Origin: an uncultured Flavobacteriaceae bacterium | Lineage (GTDB): Bacteria; Bacteroidota; Bacteroidia; Flavobacteriales; Flavobacteriaceae | Length of the DNA stretch: 64,000 nucleotides | Direction of reading: 5' to 3' | Assembly: GCA_947497145.1 (NCBI GenBank) | Contig: CANMFQ010000013.1 | Coordinates: forward strand, 1 to 64,000 | Shown: piece after piece, positions 55,101 through 63,755 of the stretch | Layout of the letters: every line of letters starts with the position of its first letter | Position numbering within the stretch: the first letter of the stretch is position 1 | Translations under genes and position numbers: made by a program | The notes under the pieces: model-generated | What the model was told of the DNA's origin: nothing | The model's database searches: none | The model's input: the letters and a program-made list of their open reading frames with translations, nothing else

Positions 55101-55466
55101 GATGGTAATTTTAAAGCCCATGCACTACCAATGGCTGTACAATTAGCCCCTATCAATGCCCTATTGCCAATAGACTATAATGCCGATGGAAATTTGGATG
55201 TATTATTAATCGGCAATGATTATGGCAATGAAACCTTCATTGGCAGATATGATGCTTTCAACGGAGGGCTTTTAAAAGGTGATGGTAGTGGAAATTTTGA
55301 ACCTATTGAATTAGCAAAAACAGGTTTTAAAGCTCCTTATGACGCTAAGGCTATGGCTAAAATTACAGGCAATGACGGACAACCTTTATACATTGTTACT
55401 CAAAACAAAAACAAATTATTACTGTTTTCTCAATCAGATTCCACTCCTAGTCCGCTAAACAGATGA
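52116..55466 (+). CDS. FG-GAP/VCBS repeat lipoprotein with ASPIC/UnbV domain
   Basis: The 1116-residue surface lipoprotein has a signal ending LFFSACNSDEKK. It has many FG-GAP/VCBS calcium-binding repeats with DxNxDGxxD loops (GDFNNDEKPDIFF, ADINADGWLDIYV, YDKDGLLDLYV, ADLDLDGDMDYIV, GDVNKDGLEDFII, DFDQDGFTDLFIG, GDFDNDGDIDFVV). An ASPIC/UnbV domain (about 510-590, GIGTKLTIRFNDNTFQYLEHYLTRGY...VEVLWPDGKYQ) splits two beta-propeller halves. The family is frequent beside SusCD pairs in Bacteroidota and probably binds or presents substrates. It is separated from susD by a terminator, so it has its own promoter. Confidence 0.9.
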   Translation: MTKNLLFVFLTALFFSACNSDEKKLFKLLPSTHTGIDFNNTIVEVDSSNILNNEYIFNGGGVAIGDFNNDEKPDIFFTGNQVSNKLYLNEGNFKFQDVSSIAGIEAIDKWSTGVALADINADGWLDIYVCAAMLPSEEQRSNMLFVHQGLDEKGHPKFKEMAKVYGIAESRNSMGATFFDYDKDGLLDLYVLNNEQVHTLPTNYRPKITDGSAISNDRLYHNNGDGTFTDVTLAAGITIEGFGLSIAVADINYDGWPDLHISNDYLTNDLLYINNQDGTFSNKIKDNIKHQSKFSMGSDIADYNNDGYVDIITLDMLAETNYRMKTTIGNNNYINYIFNKRWNYEYQYTRNMLHMGNGPDLPFSEIGLMAGVSKTDWSWSPLFVDMDNDGYRDLLITNGFPRDITDKDFGDYNLTVSQFLSPIKILDSIPIVKIPNYAFKNNKDGIFTDTSTLWGIDIPSFSNGAAFADLDLDGDMDYIVNNINEEAFVFENTLSAKNEATNQFLKIKLQGPKSNPLGIGTKLTIRFNDNTFQYLEHYLTRGYMSSIEPTVHFGLGDHQEIAAVEVLWPDGKYQKISKTASNQILKINYTNAEVIQLSALSFPLIPKTNKPLFNEVSKEKGIDYTHKERDFIDYNIQRVLPHKLTQNGPCIATGDVNKDGLEDFIIGSSSTYSPQLFLQQVDGSFVQKPLFTEKNDKLYEEESMVLFDLENDGDLDLYLVSGSNEFEKDSENYTDRLLINDGTGVFTSGIGKMPKINASGAVVKAQDFDQDGFTDLFIGGRTPVAQFPKPEKSYLLKNINGVLTDVTQKYASQLSQIGMITDATWADVDADNLVDLIVVGELMPITIFKNNKTSFTKLEQNGLETIFGWWESIASGDFDNDGDIDFVVGNLGANNFLQPSEDKPVTILAKDFDNNGSVDPVMFAYLKKDRNSYASFPVNFWGDLSAQSPLFRSKFKLFKEYAKTTQKDLFTTQELEGSKKLIGNYDKTSYVENLGDGNFKAHALPMAVQLAPINALLPIDYNADGNLDVLLIGNDYGNETFIGRYDAFNGGLLKGDGSGNFEPIELAKTGFKAPYDAKAMAKITGNDGQPLYIVTQNKNKLLLFSQSDSTPSPLNR

Positions 55467-55791
55467 TAAAACTTAATGTAACAGCATATAAAATAGCTAT
55501 TTAGTTTGCATAAAACAGTAAAGCTAAATTCATGTTGAATCTATTCCTTTTAGGTCTTAAAATTTCCTAAAATACATTTAGCAATTGTATTATGAACCAG
55601 TTTGTTTTTTCATATGATGAAATCACCTTTTTTATTATAATTCGCACAAACATTCTAACAATTAAAAACAATCAGTCCGCAGCTATCAATATCCTTTACT
55701 CAAACAACATATTTTAAACAAAGACAACAAGAATTCTACTTGAAATGCGAAACAACTACTAACTTTTTCTTAATTTCGCAATCTCAAAATT
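55467..55791. other. Gap upstream of tRNA-Leu
   Basis: An AT-rich non-coding stretch. TAATTTCG at 55771-55778 (one mismatch to TAnnTTTG) sits 14 bp before the tRNA and recurs, in the context CTTAATTTCGCAAT, upstream of aconitase, so it is a plausible -7 element. I see nothing else here. Confidence 0.35.
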
Positions 55792-55875
55792 GCGCACGTG
55801 GCGGAATTGGTAGACGCGCCAGCTTGAGGGGCTGGTGACCATTAGGTCGTGGAAGTTCGAGTCTTCTCGTGCGCA
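55792..55875 (+). tRNA. tRNA-Leu (anticodon GAG)
   Basis: The acceptor stem GCGCACG pairs with CGTGCGC and the discriminator is A. The anticodon stem-loop is CCAGC-TTGAGGG-GCTGG with anticodon GAG, reading CUC/CUU. A long variable arm (TGACCATTAGGTCGTG) marks it as class II, and the T-loop is GTTCGAGTC. The total of 84 nt fits Leu. CCA is not encoded. Confidence 0.96.
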
Positions 55876-55882
55876 CAAACAC

Positions 55883-55917
55883 AAAACCCTGAGAATTGTA
55901 TGATTTTCAGGGTTTTT
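55883..55917 (+). terminator. Terminator after tRNA-Leu
   Basis: AAAACCCTGA / TCAGGGTTTTT (55883-55892 and 55907-55917) begins 8 bp after the tRNA end and has a T5 tract. Confidence 0.85.
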
Positions 55918-56012
55918 GTATTTTCTATCAAAATTTAATCCTTCAACCTTGCCGTTGAAGAACAGCGCTATTCTCTTTGATTTTATATTTTTAATATCAT
56001 ATTCTGTAAAAT

Positions 56013-56043
56013 TTTAAAACAACTATGAGGTAATTTAAATTTG
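56013..56043 (+). promoter_or_regulatory. Candidate promoter of the carotenoid operon
   Basis: TCTG (56013-56016), a 19-nt spacer and a perfect TAAATTTG (56036-56043). The -7 box overlaps the TTG at 56041 that the ORF track uses as a start, which supports the ATG at 56065 as the true start of the regulator. Confidence 0.6.
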
Positions 56044-56064
56044 TTTAACTATTTTTACAAAACT

Positions 56065-56964
56065 ATGAACAATGTAAAAAAAAACTTCAGTATTCGAGAC
56101 TTAGAAAATTTGTCTGGCATTAAAGCACATACAATTCGTATATGGGAAAAACGCTATAATTTACTTTCACCAGAAAGAACTTCTACGAATATAAGAACCT
56201 ATAGTATAAGTAGTCTTCAAAAGCTATTAAACATCACCTTACTGTACAACAACAACTACAAAATATCTAAAATTGCGAAAATTCCTGAAGTTGATATACC
56301 TCTTTTAGTTAAAGAAATTGTTTCTAAAAATAGCACCAAACATCAAGCTATAAATGCGCTAAAATTAGCGATGATTAATTTTGACCAAAGCCTCTTTAAT
56401 AATACGTATACCAATATTACAGCAGAAACCTCTTTTAGGGAGGTTTTTAAAGATATATTCATTCCTTTTTTAAACGAATTGGGTTTTCTTTGGCAAACTG
56501 ATTCCATTAGTCCAGCGCACGAGCATTTTATTACAGGATTAATTAAGCAAAAAATAATCGTTAACACAGAGCTATTACAGCACCAACAGGCAGTAAAAAA
56601 TGATAAAATATTTGTTCCTTTTTTACCTGAAAATGAAATCCATGAAATTGGATTACTGTATTTAAATTATGAGATTGTACTCAGAGGCTACAAATCAATT
56701 TATTTAGGACAAACCATTCCAATTGATACGCTAGAAGATGTTATGAAATATTTTGACAACATCTGCTTTGTTTCCTATTTTACCGTAGCTCCCTCCAAAG
56801 AAAAAATTGAAAAATTCATGGCTGATTTTAATAGTTTAGCAAAAATTCACACAAACATTGAGTTGTGGGTACTAGGTCGTCAAACGAAACATTTAGAAAC
56901 ATCAATATTGCCAAATTTTGTACGAACGTTCACCTCAATTGATCAAGTTGTTCAAGAGCTATAA
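56065..56964 (+). CDS. MerR-family regulator with B12-binding domain (CarH/LitR-like)
   Basis: I use the ATG at 56065, giving 299 residues. The N-terminal MerR helix-turn-helix (about 5-70) reads FSIRDLENLSGIKAHTIRIWEKRYNLLSPERT. The middle helical domain and a C-terminal Rossmann-like domain match the cobalamin-binding module of CarA/CarH/LitR. The Wx9EH motif is Trp143...Glu153-His154 (WQTDSISPAHEH). The ExH motif with the His that would coordinate cobalt is ENEIHEIG (His193). In CarH the B12-bound tetramer represses carotenoid genes in the dark and falls apart in light. It lies 20 bp upstream of crtI and is probably both regulator and first gene of the operon. Confidence 0.82.
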   Translation: MNNVKKNFSIRDLENLSGIKAHTIRIWEKRYNLLSPERTSTNIRTYSISSLQKLLNITLLYNNNYKISKIAKIPEVDIPLLVKEIVSKNSTKHQAINALKLAMINFDQSLFNNTYTNITAETSFREVFKDIFIPFLNELGFLWQTDSISPAHEHFITGLIKQKIIVNTELLQHQQAVKNDKIFVPFLPENEIHEIGLLYLNYEIVLRGYKSIYLGQTIPIDTLEDVMKYFDNICFVSYFTVAPSKEKIEKFMADFNSLAKIHTNIELWVLGRQTKHLETSILPNFVRTFTSIDQVVQEL

Positions 56965-56984
56965 GCGAAGTTATACATAAAACT

Positions 56985-58445
56985 ATGTCAAAGAAGGTTA
57001 TTATAATAGGATCAGGGTTTTCGTCGCTATCAGCATCATGCCACTTAGCAAAAGCTGGGTTTGACGTTAGCGTTTACGAAAAAAACAACACCGTTGGAGG
57101 TCGAGCACGCCAGCTAGTTAAAGATGGCTTCACATTCGACATTGGTCCAAGCTGGTATTGGATGCCAGATATTTTCGAAAAGTTTTTTAATGATTTTGAA
57201 AAAAAAACAACCGACTTTTATCAACTTGACAAATTAGACCCTGCGTACAAAATTTTCTTTTCTGACGATACCATTACAATTGGTGATTGCATGGATAAAA
57301 TATGTACAGAGTTTGAGCGTATCGAGCCAGGTAGCGCTGTACATCTCAGAAAATTTATTTTAAAAGCACAAGAAAACTACCGCATCGCTATTGACAAAGT
57401 GGTTTTACGTCCTGGTCTTAGCCCACTTGAATTAGTCACACCTGAAACCATAGCAAAAGTTGATCAGTTTTTCAAAACTATTAGTAGTGAAGTACGACGT
57501 AATTTTAAAAACAAAAAGCTCATTTCAGCCCTAGAATTCCCTGTTTTATTTCTGGGTGCAAAACCCAACAACACCCCAGCATTTTACAGTTTTATGAATT
57601 TTGCTGATTTTGGTTTAGGCACCTGGCATCCAAAAGGAGGTATGTATGAAATTGTTAAGGCTATGGTTTCCTTAGCAAAAACATTAGGAGTGAAATTTCA
57701 TACCAATACGCCTGTAAAAAAAATAAGGGTAGAAAATGGCAAAGCCGTTGGTATTATCGCCAATAAAACTGCTATTGATTGTGACATTGTTGTTAGTGGT
57801 GCTGATTATCATCATTCTGAAACCCTATTAGACTCAAAATACCGGCAATATTCAGAAGCCTACTGGTCTAAAAAAACCTTTGCCCCTTCTTCATTACTTT
57901 TTTATATCGGCTTCGATAAAAAATTAAAAAATATTGAACATCACAATTTGTTTTTTGACACAGACTTTGAGCAACATGCAAAAGAAATTTATGACAGTCC
58001 GCAATGGCCAACAAACCCCTTGTTTTACGCAAATTTCCCATCAGTAACTGATGCTAGCATGGCGCCTAGTGGCTGTGAAACTGGTTTTTTTTTAGTGCCC
58101 ATAGCACCTGGTTTAGAGGATACCCCTACACTAAGAGATACATATTTTAAGCTTATTATGGCACGATTTAAAGCTAGAACAGGCCAAGAAATTGAAAATA
58201 ACATTATCTTCAAAGAGTCTTTCTGTGTAAATGATTTCATTGAGCAGTACAACTCGTATAAAGGCAACGCGTATGGTATGGCGAATACACTTATGCAAAC
58301 TGCTTTTTTACGACCTAAATTGAAAAGCAAAAAGGTAGAAAATCTGTTTTTCACAGGACAACTTACGGTACCAGGACCAGGAGTTCCTCCTGCATTGATA
58401 TCAGGAAAATTAGTAGCATCATTAATCAATAAGAACAATAGCTAA
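56985..58445 (+). CDS. crtI: Phytoene desaturase
   Basis: CrtI is an FAD-dependent enzyme that converts phytoene to lycopene by stepwise desaturation. The 486-residue protein has the dinucleotide motif KKVIIIGSGFSSLSASCHLAKAGFDVSVYEKN. GRARQLVKDGFTFDIGPSWYWMPD follows, and the CrtI C-terminal signature is LFFTGQLTVPGPGVPPALISGKLVASLI. The length is standard. It is followed by crtB after 4 bp. The first Gly-rich loop is GSGFSSLSA, slightly unusual for the usual GAGIGGLAA but with the key glycines kept. Confidence 0.95.
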   Translation: MSKKVIIIGSGFSSLSASCHLAKAGFDVSVYEKNNTVGGRARQLVKDGFTFDIGPSWYWMPDIFEKFFNDFEKKTTDFYQLDKLDPAYKIFFSDDTITIGDCMDKICTEFERIEPGSAVHLRKFILKAQENYRIAIDKVVLRPGLSPLELVTPETIAKVDQFFKTISSEVRRNFKNKKLISALEFPVLFLGAKPNNTPAFYSFMNFADFGLGTWHPKGGMYEIVKAMVSLAKTLGVKFHTNTPVKKIRVENGKAVGIIANKTAIDCDIVVSGADYHHSETLLDSKYRQYSEAYWSKKTFAPSSLLFYIGFDKKLKNIEHHNLFFDTDFEQHAKEIYDSPQWPTNPLFYANFPSVTDASMAPSGCETGFFLVPIAPGLEDTPTLRDTYFKLIMARFKARTGQEIENNIIFKESFCVNDFIEQYNSYKGNAYGMANTLMQTAFLRPKLKSKKVENLFFTGQLTVPGPGVPPALISGKLVASLINKNNS

Positions 58446-58449
58446 ACTT

Positions 58450-59289
58450 ATGAAAAGTATTTTTGACAAGGTATCTTATGATTGTAGTAAGATTACCACC
58501 GAATCATACAGCACCTCATTTGCTTTGGCTACCAAAATGTTGTCATCATCAATACGTGCTGACATTTACAATATCTATGGCTTTGTTCGTTTTGCAGATG
58601 AAATCGTTGATTCTTTTCATGCTTATAACAAAACTAATTTATTTAATAAATTTGAAGCAGATTTAAAAATTGCTATTGTTGAAAAGATCAGTTTAAATCC
58701 AATTTTAAACGCTTTTCAGCATACTTTTCACACCTACGATATTCCATTTGATTTGGTTGAATCGTTTATGAAAAGTATGCGTATGGATCTTACAAAAACA
58801 GCTTACAAAACCGAGGAGGAATATAAAGAGTACATTTATGGCTCTGCTGATGTGGTTGGCTTAATGTGCCTAAAAGTTTTTGTAAAAGGTGATGACGTTA
58901 AATTTAATCAGTTGAAAGAACCTGCCATGGCATTGGGTTCTGCCTTTCAAAAAGTCAACTTTTTAAGAGATTTAAAAGCTGATTTTGAAGATTTAAATAG
59001 GGCGTATTTTCCCCATGCTGATTTGACAGAATTAGACGAAACATCGAAAAAACTAATAATTGACGAAATAAAAAATGATTTTCAATTGGGAAAAAAAGGA
59101 ATTTTAAAACTTCCTGAAGAGGCGAAATTTGGGGTTTACACTGCCTATAAATATTATTACAAACTATTACAAAAACTAGAAAAAACCCCTTCGCTAGAAA
59201 TTAAAAATACTAGAATAAGAGTGCCTAATTATCAAAAATTTGGGCTTTTGGCAAAATCATATTTTAATTACAAATTACACCTAGTTTAA
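58450..59289 (+). CDS. crtB: Phytoene synthase
   Basis: CrtB condenses two geranylgeranyl diphosphates to phytoene. The 279-residue protein has the first Asp-rich region YGFVRFADEIVDSFHAYNK (DEIVD) and the second Asp-rich region VNFLRDLKADFEDLNRAYFP, with YIYGSADVVGLMCLKVF between them. Both metal-binding motifs are intact. The start ATG lies 4 bp after the crtI stop, and crtZ starts 1 bp after its own stop region. Confidence 0.94.
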   Translation: MKSIFDKVSYDCSKITTESYSTSFALATKMLSSSIRADIYNIYGFVRFADEIVDSFHAYNKTNLFNKFEADLKIAIVEKISLNPILNAFQHTFHTYDIPFDLVESFMKSMRMDLTKTAYKTEEEYKEYIYGSADVVGLMCLKVFVKGDDVKFNQLKEPAMALGSAFQKVNFLRDLKADFEDLNRAYFPHADLTELDETSKKLIIDEIKNDFQLGKKGILKLPEEAKFGVYTAYKYYYKLLQKLEKTPSLEIKNTRIRVPNYQKFGLLAKSYFNYKLHLV

Positions 59290-59290
59290 A

Positions 59291-59743
59291 ATGAAAATAT
59301 TTATCTGGACACTTATATTTAGCGGTACTTTTATATTCATGGAATTCATGGCGTGGTTTACGCACAAGTACATTATGCATGGCCTTTTATGGAGTTTACA
59401 CAAAGACCATCACCACAAAGATCATGATTCTTGGTTTGAACGTAATGACGCTTTTTTCATTTTTTATGCCATTGTAAGCATGTCACTTTTTTATGCTGGT
59501 GCTAATGGCTGGTGGTACGGATGGGCCATAGGCTTTGGTATATTGGCTTATGGTATTGCGTATTTCTTGGTACATGATATTTTCATTCACCGACGTTTTA
59601 AATTATTTAGAAATACAAAAAACTGGTATGCCTTAGGCATACGACGTGCGCACAAAATGCATCACAAACATTTAGGCAAAGATGATGGAGAATGTTTTGG
59701 TATGTTATTCGTTCCTTTTAAATACTTTAAAAAAGATAAATAG
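59291..59743 (+). CDS. crtZ: Beta-carotene hydroxylase
   Basis: CrtZ is a di-iron membrane hydroxylase adding 3-OH groups to beta-ionone rings to make zeaxanthin. The 150-residue protein has the His-rich motifs HKYIMHG, HKDHHHKDH, HDIFIHRR and RRAHKMHHKH, and membrane helices (FIWTLIFSGTFIFMEFMAWF; IFYAIVSMSLFYAGA; GFGILAYGIAYFL). No lycopene cyclase gene is adjacent, although the product is needed to make the CrtZ substrate. It is the last gene of the visible operon. Confidence 0.93.
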   Translation: MKIFIWTLIFSGTFIFMEFMAWFTHKYIMHGLLWSLHKDHHHKDHDSWFERNDAFFIFYAIVSMSLFYAGANGWWYGWAIGFGILAYGIAYFLVHDIFIHRRFKLFRNTKNWYALGIRRAHKMHHKHLGKDDGECFGMLFVPFKYFKKDK

Positions 59744-59828
59744 TATCAAGTTAGTAACATTCAAGCGGTAAATGAGGCTCGTTTTAGCTGGTTTAAAATG
59801 GTAGCTGTAAGTGACTAAGACCCCATAA

Positions 59829-60383
59829 CTACTCGACTATGAGGGCTTGAATCAAATCATGAACGGTTTTATTATCCCAATCAGAAATTTTATTTTGATG
59901 AATTCTGATCAAACCGTTTTTATCTATTAAATAACAGCCAGAAGGTTTTAGTAATTTTATAGGACTAGCTTCCCCAATGATTTGATAGGTAACAGGAAAG
60001 TTATATTTATTCTTAGCCATAAAGGCTTCTACCGGTTCTTTTTCCTCATCCGTGATTAAATAAAAGTCTATCTCACCCTTATAACGTTCGTAGAGTTTCT
60101 CGATATCTTTAAGCTGTGCTCTTGAAGGCAGATGCCATGAGGCCCAAAAATTAATAAAAACAACCTTTCCTTCTGATTTTTTAAAATTAAAATAATTCCA
60201 ATCGGCATCTTTCAATTTCCAATTATAATCCTGTATTCTTGCACTAGATTCTGGAGAAATAACGGTTGGTTGGCTCGCAAACAAACGATTTAACTGTAAT
60301 TTACTATAGTCTCCCAAAGGCGTTACAAAAAATGAAAGTCCAAATACAATAACTAAAAGTGTGTAAATTGTTTGCTTTTTCAT
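59829..60383 (-). CDS. TlpA-like thioredoxin-fold protein lacking active-site cysteines
   Basis: The 184-residue periplasmic protein is membrane-anchored by an N-terminal helix (about 5-22, IYTLLVIVFGLSFFVTPLG) and has a TlpA/ResA-like thioredoxin fold. The active-site segment reads VVFINFWASWHLPSR, where CxxC is replaced by His84-Leu-Pro-Ser87. Thiol-disulfide exchange is therefore unlikely. The cis-Pro strand region (NFPVTYQIIGEASPI) and LIDKNGLIRIHQNKIS remain. It may bind substrates or partners without redox activity. It is a single gene after the aconitase terminator. Confidence 0.82.
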   Translation of the reverse strand: MKKQTIYTLLVIVFGLSFFVTPLGDYSKLQLNRLFASQPTVISPESSARIQDYNWKLKDADWNYFNFKKSEGKVVFINFWASWHLPSRAQLKDIEKLYERYKGEIDFYLITDEEKEPVEAFMAKNKYNFPVTYQIIGEASPIKLLKPSGCYLIDKNGLIRIHQNKISDWDNKTVHDLIQALIVE

Positions 60384-60406
60384 AAGGAATCAGTAGGCTC
60401 AAAACT

Positions 60407-60437
60407 AAAAAACTCCCGACGATTATCGAGAGTTTTT
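60407..60437 (-). terminator. Terminator of aconitase
   Basis: AAAAAACTC / GAGTTTTT flanks CCCGACGATTATCGA (inner CGA/TCG pairing), with a U tract on the minus strand. It is about 22 bp beyond the acn stop. Confidence 0.75.
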
Positions 60438-60458
60438 AGCATTTATTTCAAAGAAAAC

Positions 60459-62732
60459 TTATGATGCGTTTTCTCTCTTAATAACATTTAAAGCAGAACC
60501 TTCACGATACCACCCTATTTGAGCATCATTATACGTGTGATTTGCCAATATTGTATCTTTACTTCCATCTGCGTGAACCACCTCTATTGTCAATGGTTTT
60601 CCTGGAGTAAAATCGGCTATATCAACAAAATTGAAGGTATCATCTTCTTGAATAAGGTCATAATCGCTTTCATTAGCAAAAGTGAGCCCTAGCATTCCTT
60701 GCTTTTTCAAATTTGTTTCATGAATACGAGCAAATGACTTTACCAAAACAGCAGCAACTCCAAGGTGCCGTGGCTCCATGGCTGCATGTTCTCTTGAAGA
60801 ACCTTCACCGTAGTTATGATCTCCAACAACAATTGTTTTTATTCCAGCCGCCTTATATTCACGTTGCGTATCAGGCACACCACCATATTCACCTGTCAAT
60901 TGATTTTTAACAAAATTGGTTTTCTTATTAAAAGCATTTACTGCACCTATCAAACAATTGTTTGAAATATTATCTAAATGCCCTCTAAAACGCAACCATG
61001 GACCTGCCATAGAAATATGATCGGTAGTACATTTTCCAAAAGCTTTAATCAATAATTTAGCGCCTTGAAGCTCTTCATCTTTAATAGGTACAAAAGGCTC
61101 TAATAATTGTAAACGTTCTGAATCAGTCGCTACTTTAACCTCAACTCCTGAGCCATCTTCATCTGGTGAAAGAAAACCTGCATCTTCAACTTCAAAACCT
61201 TTAGGAGGTAATTCCCAACCAGTTGGCTCATCAAACTTCACTTCTTCACCATTTTCATTAATCAGGGTATCTGTAAGTGGATTAAAATCTAATCTACCTG
61301 CTACTGCAATTGCAGCTGTTAATTCTGGTGAAGCTACAAAAGCATGTGTATTTGGGTTACCATCAGCACGTTTTGCAAAGTTTCTATTAAAAGAATGTAC
61401 AATGCTATTTTTAGGTGCGTTCTTTGGATCATTATATCTCGCCCATTGCCCAATACAAGGACCACATGCGTTTGTAAATATTTTAGCATCTAACTGCTCA
61501 AAAACATTTAAAATACCATCTCTTTCGGCTGTAAAGCGTACTTGCTCAGAACCAGGATTGATTCCTAATTCAGCTTTCATTTTCAAGCCTTTATCCAACG
61601 CTTGTTGTGCAATAGAAGAAGCTCTTGACAAATCTTCATAAGAAGAGTTTGTACAAGAACCAATCAGTCCCCATTCTACTTGTAGTGGCCAATCATTTTC
61701 TTTTGCTTTCGCCGTCATTTCACCACCAACAGCAGTAGATAAATCAGGCGTAAAAGGACCGTTTAATAATGGCCCTAATTCTGATAAGTTTATTTCAATT
61801 ACCTGATCAAAATACTGCTCAGGATTTTCATATACTGCCTCATCAGCAGTTAAATATTCTTTTACTTGATTCGCTGCATCAGCAACATCAGCTCTATCGG
61901 TAGCTCTTAAATAGCGCTCCATAGATTCATCATAACCAAAAGTTGATGTTGTTGCGCCTATTTCAGCTCCCATATTACAGATAGTTCCTTTACCTGTACA
62001 TGACAATGCCTTAGCACCAGAACCAAAATATTCTACAATAGCACCAGTTCCACCTTTTACGGTAAGAATTTCAGCTACCTTTAGTATGACATCTTTAGGT
62101 GCCGTCCAACCTGATATTGTTCCTGTTAATTTAACGCCTATTAACTTCGGGAATTTCAATTCCCAAGCCATTCCAGCCATCACATCAACGGCATCAGCCC
62201 CACCTACTCCAATGGCGACCATACCCAATCCACCAGCATTCACGGTGTGTGAATCTGTGCCTATCATCATTCCACCTGGAAAAGCGTAATTTTCTAAAAC
62301 TACTTGGTGTATAATTCCAGCTCCTGGCTTCCAAAAACCTATCCCATATTTATTAGAAACAGATTCTAAAAAATTAAATACCTCAGCACTGGTTGAATTT
62401 GCAGATTTTAAATCTACAGCAGCACCATTTTTTGCTTGTATTAAGTGATCACAGTGTACTGTGGTTGGCACAGCTACTTTAGGCTTTCCTGCCTGCATAA
62501 ACTGTAATAACGCCATTTGCGCGGTAGCATCTTGGCAAGCGATTCGATCGGGTGCAAAATCTACATAATCTTTTCCTCGCGTAAATGCGGTTGAAGGAAC
62601 ACCATCCCATAAATGAGCGTATAAAATCTTCTCAGAAAGGGTAAGTGGTTTGCCGACAATTTCACGAGCTTTATCAACCCTTTCGGCCATATTGGCGTAA
62701 ACGCCTTTGATCATATCGATATCAAATGCCAT
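60459..62732 (-). CDS. acn: Aconitate hydratase
   Basis: Aconitase is a 4Fe-4S TCA-cycle enzyme interconverting citrate and isocitrate. The 757-residue protein resembles mitochondrial-type aconitases. It begins [39 protein letters not shown]. It has the substrate motif [21 protein letters not shown], the cluster ligands in [11 protein letters not shown] and [11 protein letters not shown], and the C-terminal swivel domain with [19 protein letters not shown]. All three cluster Cys residues are present. It has its own promoter region to the right and a terminator to the left. Confidence 0.95.
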   Translation of the reverse strand: MAFDIDMIKGVYANMAERVDKAREIVGKPLTLSEKILYAHLWDGVPSTAFTRGKDYVDFAPDRIACQDATAQMALLQFMQAGKPKVAVPTTVHCDHLIQAKNGAAVDLKSANSTSAEVFNFLESVSNKYGIGFWKPGAGIIHQVVLENYAFPGGMMIGTDSHTVNAGGLGMVAIGVGGADAVDVMAGMAWELKFPKLIGVKLTGTISGWTAPKDVILKVAEILTVKGGTGAIVEYFGSGAKALSCTGKGTICNMGAEIGATTSTFGYDESMERYLRATDRADVADAANQVKEYLTADEAVYENPEQYFDQVIEINLSELGPLLNGPFTPDLSTAVGGEMTAKAKENDWPLQVEWGLIGSCTNSSYEDLSRASSIAQQALDKGLKMKAELGINPGSEQVRFTAERDGILNVFEQLDAKIFTNACGPCIGQWARYNDPKNAPKNSIVHSFNRNFAKRADGNPNTHAFVASPELTAAIAVAGRLDFNPLTDTLINENGEEVKFDEPTGWELPPKGFEVEDAGFLSPDEDGSGVEVKVATDSERLQLLEPFVPIKDEELQGAKLLIKAFGKCTTDHISMAGPWLRFRGHLDNISNNCLIGAVNAFNKKTNFVKNQLTGEYGGVPDTQREYKAAGIKTIVVGDHNYGEGSSREHAAMEPRHLGVAAVLVKSFARIHETNLKKQGMLGLTFANESDYDLIQEDDTFNFVDIADFTPGKPLTIEVVHADGSKDTILANHTYNDAQIGWYREGSALNVIKRENAS

Positions 62733-62762
62733 TCTATATTATTTTAGGTTATTGCAATATTG

Positions 62763-62770
62763 CGAAATTA
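62763..62770 (-). promoter_or_regulatory. Candidate -7 box of acn
   Basis: On the minus strand TAATTTCG lies 30 bp before the acn ATG, preceded by TTTT at a 20-nt spacing. The same CTTAATTTCGCAAT string occurs before tRNA-Leu. Confidence 0.4.
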
Positions 62771-63147
62771 AGAAAATAGTAGGGGCTATTAAAATTTTCT
62801 ATCAGTATAACGATCAATTTAGCAAATTACTTTATAGAGCACGCCTATTTTTGAAGAATTAGCAATCAAAATCACACAATTCAAAAAAAGTATATCGTAC
62901 ACCTTATTTTTACCGAAAACAATACACTCTACACATGAAAACACGCGTTTTTATATACCCCTTTCTGTACAGCGTTTTTAAACTCCGCTGGTACATCAAA
63001 AAATCAGTACATACCTACAGCTACGCAAAGGATTTTTAATAGTCAAAAAACTGAAATACACAAATTATAAAGTAGCTGCAGTATCGCATGCTCTCTACTA
63101 TTAAGAATACCATAAGTAGCTGCTATTTTTTGGTTAAAAAGATGGTG
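62771..63147. other. Gap between acn and the small lipoprotein gene
   Basis: The region is mostly non-coding. A possible small plus-strand ORF at 62935-63039 encodes 34 residues (MKTRVFIYPFLYSVFKLRWY...), basic and partly hydrophobic, but it has no supporting context. I see no RNA gene or repeat. Confidence 0.25.
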
Positions 63148-63579
63148 TCAGTCTGTTATTTTCTCATACTTGTAGGTACAACCTTCAATACAAACTGTAC
63201 TCGTGGGAATTAAAAGTACATAATCTGATTCAAAAGTTATGGTATACGTAATCTCCTCAGGTATATCTTCTACTGGGTCCGTAGGCGAATCACAAGCATA
63301 ATTTAAAATCAAATTGTCGAGCTCTAACACATAGGTACCTCCTTCGCATGTATCGTAGCTGCTTGACACAAAGATACCGTTGCTCATAAATTGAATTTCT
63401 TCTCCTTCTTCTACAGCCACCCAATACTGTGGTCCTCCTGCGCTAATGTAGGCTTCTGTCAGTTTCCAACTTCCAATTATTGAGCTAGCCCTTGGTTTTA
63501 ACACATCATCTTCATCACTACAAGCAAATAACACAAATAATATTAAAGCATATATACCTAATACGCTATTCTTTGCCAT
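63148..63579 (-). CDS. Small lipocalin-like lipoprotein
   Basis: The track start at 63678 gives an implausible leader. The ATG at 63579 gives MAKNSVLGIYALILFVLFACSDEDD, a lipoprotein signal with Cys at the lipobox, so I use it (143 residues). The mature protein begins with SIIGSWKLTEAYIS and has EIQFMSNGIFVSSSYDTCEGGTY and TYTITFESDYVLLIPT. This is the strand pattern of lipocalin-like domain proteins common in Bacteroidota. It has four Cys residues in the mature part (DTCEGG, YACDS, TVCIEGC) that could form disulfides. The ligand is unknown. Confidence 0.7.
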   Translation of the reverse strand: MAKNSVLGIYALILFVLFACSDEDDVLKPRASSIIGSWKLTEAYISAGGPQYWVAVEEGEEIQFMSNGIFVSSSYDTCEGGTYVLELDNLILNYACDSPTDPVEDIPEEITYTITFESDYVLLIPTSTVCIEGCTYKYEKITD

Positions 63580-63755
63580 ACCCCTACTTTTTTTCAAGAT
63601 GGTATTTTCTTTAAAAGGTTTCGTTTTATTACATAACCAATTCCAGAAGGAACTATTGATAAAAAAATAAAAACCCAAATTACGTATTAAACCATCAATA
63701 AAAACAGTTTATCAAACACATAATTTGGATTTCTCAATATGTAGACCGCTGTACG

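Noticed and set aside
59744-59828. Terminator between crtZ and the TlpA-like gene
   Set aside because: The CCCCATA/TATGAGGG pairing is short and mismatched, so I cannot support a terminator.
62935-63039. 34-residue ORF downstream of the acn promoter region
   Set aside because: It is short and has no homology cue or ribosome-binding context; it is mentioned only within the gap entry.
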